Source of the DNA: a bacterium
Lineage (GTDB): Bacteria; Actinomycetota; Acidimicrobiia; UBA5794; ZC4RG35
DNA: 11,736 nt
Direction of reading: 5' to 3'
Assembly: GCA_028819835.1 (NCBI GenBank)
Contig: JAPPKR010000116.1
Span: 1-11,736, forward strand
In this document: positions 7,766-11,736 of the stretch, one piece after another
Position numbering within the stretch: position 1 is the first letter of the stretch
Layout: every line of letters begins with the position of its first letter
Notes under the pieces: model-generated
What the model was told of the DNA's origin: nothing
The model's database searches: none
The model's input: only the letters and a program-made list of their open reading frames with translations
Translations under genes and position numbers: made by a program

Positions 7766-8876
7766 TCAGGAGGAGAAACAGGCGTCAGTAAACAGGCTGT
7801 TCACATCCACGTCAACCGTCAGCCCCCCATAGGCTTGGAGAACGTCGATGACCGTTTCCCAGCGACCTGCCGTCATGTAGCCGATACCGTGCTCGACGGC
7901 GCCGGGAGTACGTACGTGAACCAGCGTGGCGTCCAGGACCAAACGTTGCGTGTCATGGTCAAGATTGTCCGGGTCCGAGGCGACCACGATGTCGGTGGTC
8001 TCGTCGGGGTTTTCGTAGGCATATTCCCAGCCGCGGGCGATTGCCCGAACCATCCCACAGACGACGTCCGGGTTCTCCTCGAGGTAACTCTTGGTTGTGA
8101 AGAGAGCGTTGGCCGACGTCTCCACACCGTAGTCAAACGGGACCCACACGTTGGTCTCGACGCCTTGAAGTCCCGCAAGGATCGGCTCGTTGGTTGCGAA
8201 GACGGTGTAGAGATCGATGTCGCCTTCGAGCAGGGGCGTCAGATCAAACCCGACTGTCATCTTGTTGAGGGAGTCCAGATCAACTCCATTCTTGACCAGC
8301 ATCGCCTGGGTCAGCATCCAGGGACCGCCCTCATGAAAGCCAACAGTGGCGCCGGCGAAGTCATCAAGGGTGTCGATTCCCGAGTCGGCCCGCGCCATCA
8401 CGGCCCCCGGGTGTTTCTGCAGGAACGCAGCCGCGGTTATCAGCGGGATGTCCTCCGATGCCGCAAACACCAATGAGTTCATGTCGTGAAGACCGAAAGT
8501 GTCGGTCCCTGCCGCCACCAGAGTGATGCTGTTGGTGTCGAACCCGCCGGGATTGATGGTCACGTCCAGTCCTTCTTCTGCGAAGTAGCCCTTCTCCTGA
8601 GCTACGAGTTCCCCGGCAAACTGTGATCCGAGAAACCACGGGAGCCGGAGGGACACAGCGACGGGTTCAGGCGCGGCCGTCGTCTCGGGTGCAGCGGTTG
8701 TGTCAGGTGCGGCCGTGGTCTCCGGCGCGGCGGTAGTCACAGGTGCGGCCGTGGTTTCCGGCGCGGCCGCCGCGGTGGTGGTTGAGCCGTCATCATCTGC
8801 GCAAGCCACCGCAAGTACGGCTGTGGTGACAAGTAGGGCAAGTAAATGCCCCTGTGGTGCGACTGGAAATTCTCAT
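7766..8876 (-). CDS. ABC importer substrate-binding lipoprotein (NMT1/SsuA type), frameshifted in signal peptide
   Basis: Extracytoplasmic capture protein of the importer. The mature domain starts with VSLRLPWFLGSQFAGELVA and has the family signs GYFAEEGLDVTI, a FAGATVGF hinge region and the GDIDLYTVFATNEP stretch. The continuous frame runs from a GTG at 8809 (347 residues), but that start would discard the signal peptide. An ATG at 8876 with a strong AGGAG eight bases upstream lies one base out of frame. Dropping one G from the GGGG run (plus 8849-8852) joins them into MRISSRTTGH, the hydrophobic LLALLVTTAV and the lipobox LAVAC with Cys25. The restored protein is 369 residues. The reading frame after TGA has no ATG, GTG or TTG before 8809, so the frameshift is real in this sequence, either as an assembly error or as a mutation. 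A Thr-Ala-Pro linker follows the lipobox. Two cysteines in the mature domain (VVCGM and the C-terminal ACFSS) might pair. Confidence 0.85.
8669..8758 (-). repeat. Five 18-bp tandem units coding a Thr-Ala-Ala-Pro linker
   Basis: Five in-frame hexapeptide copies, ETTAAP, VTTAAP, ETTAAP, DTTAAP and ETTAAP, directly behind the lipobox region of the binding protein. At DNA level the units are 18 bp and similar but not identical. They likely form a flexible tether between the lipid anchor and the binding domain. Unit number could vary between strains by slippage. Confidence 0.85.
8849..8852 (-). other. One-base frameshift site in lipoprotein signal peptide (G4 run)
   Basis: Coding-strand GGGG. Reading it as GGG restores a complete lipoprotein signal peptide between the ATG at 8876 and the ORF beginning at 8809. 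With four G the ATG frame ends in a TGA at 8793-8795 after 27 codons. The exact indel position could lie elsewhere within roughly 8842-8873, but the homopolymer is the simplest place and gives the best signal peptide. Confidence 0.7.
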
Positions 8877-8895
8877 AGTTCTCTCTCCTTTAGGT
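8877..8895 (-). promoter_or_regulatory. Strong ribosome binding site of the binding-protein gene
   Basis: On the minus strand AAAGGAGAGAG precedes the ATG at 8876, with AGGAG at 8889-8885 and an eight-base spacer. It supports the ATG at 8876 rather than the in-frame GTG at 8809 as the true start, and so supports the frameshift interpretation. Only 49 bases separate this start from the regulator stop. Confidence 0.75.
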
Positions 8896-8925
8896 GTCAG
8901 CGGTCTCCCGGCCGATGCCAACGAG

Positions 8926-10068
8926 TCAGGAACAGTCGCAGGACTGGCGAGGCATCAGGCTGGTCTCGAATGTGACCGAGGGCTGGGCCGCACCGGTGGC
9001 GATGGCTCGACGAAGAGTCCGGACAGCCTCGTAGCCGAGGGCATCGGCGGGCAGGCGGGTTGTGGACAGCGACGGCGCGGCAAGGGCGGCGAAGGGAATC
9101 TCCCCGTAACCCATGACGGCAACGTCGTGGGGAACTCGGCCTCCAAGCGCTCTTATGGCGCTGATCGCACCAAGTGCCAGAACATCTCCGGCGCAGAAGA
9201 TCGCGGTTGGAGGATCGTCGCACTGAAGGAGCTGAGTCGCAGCTTTCGCGCCTGCTTCCAGGCTCCAATCGGAAGCTGCCACTACCAACCCGTCCTCGAC
9301 GGACGCTCCGACCTCGGCCAGAGCCGGCAACGATCCCTCCACGAACCTCGACTTCCCCCAGCCCGCCGCCGGATCGACGAATCCGATGCGACGGTGGCCG
9401 TGACCGATCAGATGGTTGACGGCCTTGAACCCGGCCGCCGCCTCATCAACCACGATCCGTGAGCCACTGTCGGCGCAGTTGCTGTCCACGAACACGAAGG
9501 GCCGTAGTTCTGACGCCGACCTGAAGAGCTCGGAGGTTTTCTCGTCAGGCCGATCGAAGTGAATCACCACGATCCCGTCCACATTCCGGCTGAACAACTG
9601 ATCGAGGTCGCGGGAAACCACCCTCGGGTCGTAGTGTCGCGTCTGGCATATCACCGGCAGCCATCCCTCGATCTCAGAGGCGTTGGAAACAGCGTCGAGA
9701 AACTCCGCGTAATAGTCGGTGAAGGACGGCACCAAAACCCCAATGGTGAAGCTCGACTGACGATTCTCTCTACGAGACCATGCCTGATCTCGGTCGTAAC
9801 CCAAGACCAGAGTCCGAGACCCCCGGCGCATAGAGACCAGCCCACCGTCGGCAAGCTGACGATAGGCCGCTCGTACGGTGTGGACGTTGACCCCGAGATG
9901 CTGCGCCAGGTTGGCAATCGTCGGCAGGAAGCTGTCGCGTTTGGCCACGCCGGTGGCAATGAGCCAGGTGAGCTGACGGGCTATCTGTGCAGAGATGGAG
10001 ACGCGGCTGCGTCGATCGATGTTGATTCGACCGACTATGTAAGGATCAGGATCACAAGAGTCGAGCAT
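8926..10068 (-). CDS. GntR/LacI hybrid transcriptional regulator (AraR-like architecture)
   Basis: 380 residues combining two families. Residues about 20-90 form a GntR-type winged helix: SRVSISAQIARQLTWLIATG, then the helix-turn-helix PTIANLAQHLGVNVHTVRAAYR (49-70) and the wing LADGGLVSMRRGSRTLV. Residues about 106-375 form a LacI-type periplasmic-binding effector domain, with SFTIGVLVPSFTDYYAEFLDA, DGIVVIHFDRP, HLIGHGHRRIGFVDP, AIFCAGDVLALGAISAIRALG and the C-terminal GYGEIPFAALAAPSLSTTRLP. The known precedent for this fusion is the arabinose repressor AraR, so a sugar-like or nucleoside-like ligand is plausible. It is first in the minus-strand block, 49 bases before the binding-protein gene, and probably controls the operon and itself. 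The ATG at 10068 is the only sensible start and has no Shine-Dalgarno sequence. A palindrome just upstream is a candidate operator. Confidence 0.92.
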   Translation of the reverse strand: MLDSCDPDPYIVGRINIDRRSRVSISAQIARQLTWLIATGVAKRDSFLPTIANLAQHLGVNVHTVRAAYRQLADGGLVSMRRGSRTLVLGYDRDQAWSRRENRQSSFTIGVLVPSFTDYYAEFLDAVSNASEIEGWLPVICQTRHYDPRVVSRDLDQLFSRNVDGIVVIHFDRPDEKTSELFRSASELRPFVFVDSNCADSGSRIVVDEAAAGFKAVNHLIGHGHRRIGFVDPAAGWGKSRFVEGSLPALAEVGASVEDGLVVAASDWSLEAGAKAATQLLQCDDPPTAIFCAGDVLALGAISAIRALGGRVPHDVAVMGYGEIPFAALAAPSLSTTRLPADALGYEAVRTLRRAIATGAAQPSVTFETSLMPRQSCDCS

Positions 10069-10081
10069 AAAAAGGTAAGTA

Positions 10082-10095
10082 TATAGATATCTATA
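10082..10095. promoter_or_regulatory. 14-bp perfect palindrome, candidate operator of the hybrid regulator
   Basis: TATAGATATCTATA is its own reverse complement and begins 13 bases upstream of the regulator ATG. It lies immediately downstream of the putative -10 box, over the expected transcription start, where a bound repressor would block transcription. GntR-type dimers bind short palindromes of this length. A second, offset inverted pair, GTATAT (10079-10084) and ATATAC (10098-10103), overlaps it. The AT richness raises the chance of accidental symmetry, so this is a candidate only. Confidence 0.45.
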
Positions 10096-10096
10096 G

Positions 10097-10126
10097 AATA
10101 TACCAAATAAAACTCATCCACTCCAA
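10097..10126 (-). promoter_or_regulatory. Putative promoter of the regulator-led operon
   Basis: On the minus strand TTGGAG (plus 10121-10126) is separated by 18 bases from TATATT (plus 10097-10102). The -10 matches TATAAT at five of six positions, the -35 at only three of six. Transcription would start near 10090, leaving a leader of about 20 bases without a Shine-Dalgarno sequence. The AT-rich patch stands out sharply from the GC-rich surroundings. Confidence 0.4.
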
Positions 10127-10392
10127 CCTGGCACCGCGGCGTTGCTCACCCCACTCTGGCCTTGGCCTTTACGGCCGCCAGGATGGCTCCTGCAGACTTC
10201 CTCCCTCTGTGGCAGGCCGGGGTGGACAATTCGTCTATTAGGACATCTTCCCCTGTCAGCAACATTCCGACATCGGGTTTGGCGGGGGTGGGAGTGGGTC
10301 GGGGGGCAAGCGGGGACATCGCCGAGGCTGTTGAGGCGACAGTGGAAGCCCCGATTTTCTTTGGTCGCCGCCTCACCCGAGCGTTGGGACGG
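10127..10392. other. Intergenic stretch without a convincing gene
   Basis: Between the end of the LLM gene and the regulator promoter no recognisable protein is encoded. Open frames exist on both strands because the DNA is GC-rich. The longest on the minus strand (10146-10418, 90 codons) overlaps the LLM 3' end out of frame, is Arg/Pro-rich in its first half and resembles nothing I recognise. Its last part (GMLLTGEDVLIDELSTPAC) looks more protein-like and could be a decayed remnant. An imperfect inverted repeat lies at 10333-10340 (GAGGCGAC) and 10364-10374 (GTCGCCGCCTC), just beyond the LLM stop, with no T-tract after it on the minus strand. It is a weak terminator candidate at best. Confidence 0.4.
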
Positions 10393-11412
10393 CTACCCGT
10401 CCGGCGCGAAGGCCTCAATCATCTCGGAGTAGTTTTCGGTGACGGGAAGGGGCACCGGATACACGTTGGGGCGGGTGGCGTAAGCGGCCAAACCCTTCCG
10501 GCAGGTTGCCAGATCACCCCAGACGCACAGGGAACTCACCACTTCGACCGGCACCAGCGGCATCGCCGCCTCTATCCCCCCATCCCGGGGAGGCCACCCG
10601 CCCATCTCTTCGCTGACTTCGTCGAGCAGACCCTGGGAGACGCCGCTGGCACGGGCGATGTGGGGTTGCTGTCCCAGATACATGGTGGTCATGCGGAGGG
10701 CTATCTCGAGAGCCCGTTCAGGGTGGCGGTCGTCGGCGCTCACCACTATCACTTGCGGAAGGTCGAGATCGTCGAGCGACTTGCCCGCCCGGGCGGCGCC
10801 AGCGGCCATCCGGTCGAAGGCCTGGGCCTGGTAGGCCAGGGAGGTGAACCCGTTGAGCAGCACCCCGTCGGCGACCTCCCCCGAGAGTGCCAGCATCTGG
10901 GGACCGGTGGCGCCGATATAGATCGGCACATCCCTGGGAGCGTCCGAAGCGCCTTCCCCCAGTTCCAGCCGGAGATCCCGCACCTGCACCAGATCGCCCT
11001 CGAAGGTCACGGTCTCGAGAGCCAGGAGTCTCCGGCACACCTCCACGTACTCCCGCATCTGTGTGATCGGCCGGCTCCGGATCACCCCCTGCTTCCATGC
11101 CAGAGGATCCCAATAGGCGCCCAGTCCCATCAGCATCCGGGCGGGGGCCAACTCGTCGAGGGTGGCGAAGGTCAAGGCCATTAGAGAGGCAGGCCGAGTC
11201 CAGGTGTTCACCACCCCGGCGCCGATTTTGATCCGGTCCGTCTGATGGGCCACGGCCCCCATCACCGAGATGGCGTCCCGAGCCGTGCGGGTCTCACAGA
11301 TCCAGACCGACTCGTACCCCAGAGTTTCCGCCTGCCGGGAAAGAGCTACCTGGCTACGGGCGTCGGGGCGATCCAGAAAGCAGATCCCCACCCTGGAAAT
11401 AGGTGCCTCCAT
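10393..11412 (-). CDS. LLM-class (luciferase-like) flavin/F420-dependent oxidoreductase
   Basis: 339 residues, the usual size for a luciferase-like monooxygenase superfamily TIM barrel of the methylenetetrahydromethanopterin reductase (Mer)-like branch, many of which use F420 in actinobacteria. Landmarks: first strand ISRVGICFLDRPD (5-17), LGYESVWICETRTARDAIS (31-49), the stretch TDRIKIGAGVVNTWTRPASL (58-77), MLMGLGAYWDPLAW (93-106), and VPIYIGATGPQML followed by VADGVLLN (162-187). The ATG at 11412 has AGAGG seven bases upstream. It lies upstream of the regulator on the same strand but is separated by a 324-base gap with its own promoter signals, so it is probably not part of the transport/hydantoinase operon. 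Sampled GC (about 70%) is higher than in the operon. Cofactor (F420 or FMN) and substrate cannot be decided from sequence. Confidence 0.92.
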   Translation of the reverse strand: MEAPISRVGICFLDRPDARSQVALSRQAETLGYESVWICETRTARDAISVMGAVAHQTDRIKIGAGVVNTWTRPASLMALTFATLDELAPARMLMGLGAYWDPLAWKQGVIRSRPITQMREYVEVCRRLLALETVTFEGDLVQVRDLRLELGEGASDAPRDVPIYIGATGPQMLALSGEVADGVLLNGFTSLAYQAQAFDRMAAGAARAGKSLDDLDLPQVIVVSADDRHPERALEIALRMTTMYLGQQPHIARASGVSQGLLDEVSEEMGGWPPRDGGIEAAMPLVPVEVVSSLCVWGDLATCRKGLAAYATRPNVYPVPLPVTENYSEMIEAFAPDG

Positions 11413-11638
11413 GCACTTGCCTCTGTCTAGGTGTGGGTCACCCCAGCAATAGTAGAGACACCCCCGACCTCATCCTGGCACCTCATCCTCGAGATGCCCT
11501 GTACAAAGCAGTTGAGGGTCTTCAACCGCAGGTCAAAATCCTCTGGGAGGCTCGGCGAAAACGGGAACCGTGCTGGCCGATTGCGCCGGTGCCCTCCAAA
11601 AGCGGTTTATGCTCTTCCCCCAGAAAAGGGGGATACCT
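11413..11638. promoter_or_regulatory. Divergent intergenic region between LLM and VOC genes
   Basis: 226 bases between two divergently oriented start codons, so it must hold promoters for both. I see no promoter pair on either strand good enough to name. It contains the direct repeat ACCTCATCCT at 11467-11476 and 11480-11489 (13-base period), which could be a regulator half-site pair or chance, and an inverted repeat next to the VOC start that is listed separately. Confidence 0.4.
11616..11633 (+). promoter_or_regulatory. Inverted repeat covering the VOC gene ribosome binding site
   Basis: TCCCCC (11616-11621) and GGGGGA (11628-11633) are perfectly complementary with a six-base AGAAAA loop. 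The 3' arm supplies the only Shine-Dalgarno-like purines five bases before the ATG at 11639. If transcribed, the hairpin would hide the ribosome site and might limit or regulate translation. The six-pair stem is GC-rich and could be stable, but a chance origin cannot be excluded. Confidence 0.35.
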
Positions 11639-11736
11639 ATGAGGATCAGTCTTACCAGCATTCATGTAAACGACCAGGACAAGGCGCTCAAGTTTTACAC
11701 AGAGACCCTGGGTTTCATTAAGAAGCACGACTTTCC
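11639..11736 (+). CDS. VOC family protein (glyoxalase/bleomycin resistance fold), N-terminal fragment
   Basis: Only the first 32 codons are inside the window. They read MRISLTSIHVNDQDKALKFY then TETLGFIKKHDF, the classic start of a vicinal oxygen chelate domain: first strand with a metal-ligand-position histidine (His9), then the VNDQDKALKFYTETLGF helix motif. VOC proteins are small metal enzymes or binding proteins (glyoxalases, dioxygenases, isomerases, antibiotic-binding proteins), and the fragment is too short to choose among them. The gene runs off the right edge and is the only visible plus-strand gene. The ATG follows a GGGGG stretch that lies in a short hairpin. Confidence 0.85.
   Translation, partial: MRISLTSIHVNDQDKALKFYTETLGFIKKHDF

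Noticed and set aside
7096..8476. Plus-strand open frames of 231 and 262 codons opposite the phosphorylase and binding protein
   Set aside because: No family motifs and no ribosome sites. The sense strand carries well-supported genes.
8669..8758. CRISPR-like or mobile repeat array
   Set aside because: The units are contiguous 18-bp in-frame coding repeats without spacers.
8700..8975. Plus-strand SGAAVV repeat protein
   Set aside because: It is the antisense reading of the Thr-Ala-Ala-Pro linker repeats; the sense frame explains the repeat.
10333..10374. Intrinsic terminator for the LLM gene
   Set aside because: The stem is imperfect with a three-base bulge and a long loop, and no T-tract follows on the minus strand.
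10162..11184. Long plus-strand open frame of 340 codons opposite the LLM gene
   Set aside because: It is antisense to a clearly real gene, is rich in His, Gly and Pro, shows no recognisable motif and has no ribosome site. It is a typical shadow frame in GC-rich DNA.

Overview
The window reads as a high-GC bacterial chromosome segment, most likely from an actinobacterium and quite possibly an Acidimicrobiia-type lineage. This is inferred from three things: the GC-rich coding sequence, a lipoprotein with a long Thr-Ala-Ala-Pro linker behind its lipobox (a style common in that class), and a luciferase-like oxidoreductase of the kind that uses coenzyme F420 and is abundant in actinobacteria. No RNA genes, CRISPR array, insertion sequence or phage genes are visible.

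Almost everything lies on the minus strand, so the window is best read from high to low coordinates. At the far right edge, 11639 to the end holds the start of a plus-strand VOC (glyoxalase/bleomycin-resistance fold) gene. It diverges from a minus-strand LLM-class oxidoreductase (10393-11412). A 324-base stretch without a convincing gene follows (10069-10392); its left end carries an AT-rich promoter and a perfect 14-bp palindrome.

From 10068 down to the left edge runs a nine-gene same-strand block with small gaps or overlaps: GntR/LacI-type hybrid regulator (8926-10068); lipoprotein substrate-binding protein of an NMT1/SsuA-type ABC importer (7766-8876, with a one-base frameshift in its signal peptide); nucleoside phosphorylase related to uridine phosphorylase (6928-7707); importer ATPase (6113-6928); importer permease (5298-6116); then after a 146-base gap an AtuA-family protein, formerly DUF1446 (3787-5151), a DUF4387 protein (3462-3785), hydantoinase B (1741-3465) and hydantoinase A (1-1691, cut by the window edge).

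A coherent reading, which is inference, is a substrate-inducible uptake-and-degradation operon. A small molecule is captured outside the cell, imported by the three-part ABC transporter and split by the phosphorylase, if it is a nucleoside, into a base and a sugar-1-phosphate. The base or a derivative is then opened by the ATP-dependent HyuA/HyuB enzyme, helped in an unknown way by AtuA and DUF4387. The regulator at the head carries a sugar-type periplasmic-binding effector domain and probably controls the block. The left half (AtuA to HyuA) is noticeably less GC-rich in sampled lines than the right half, with the change near the 146-base gap, so the operon may have been assembled from two modules.
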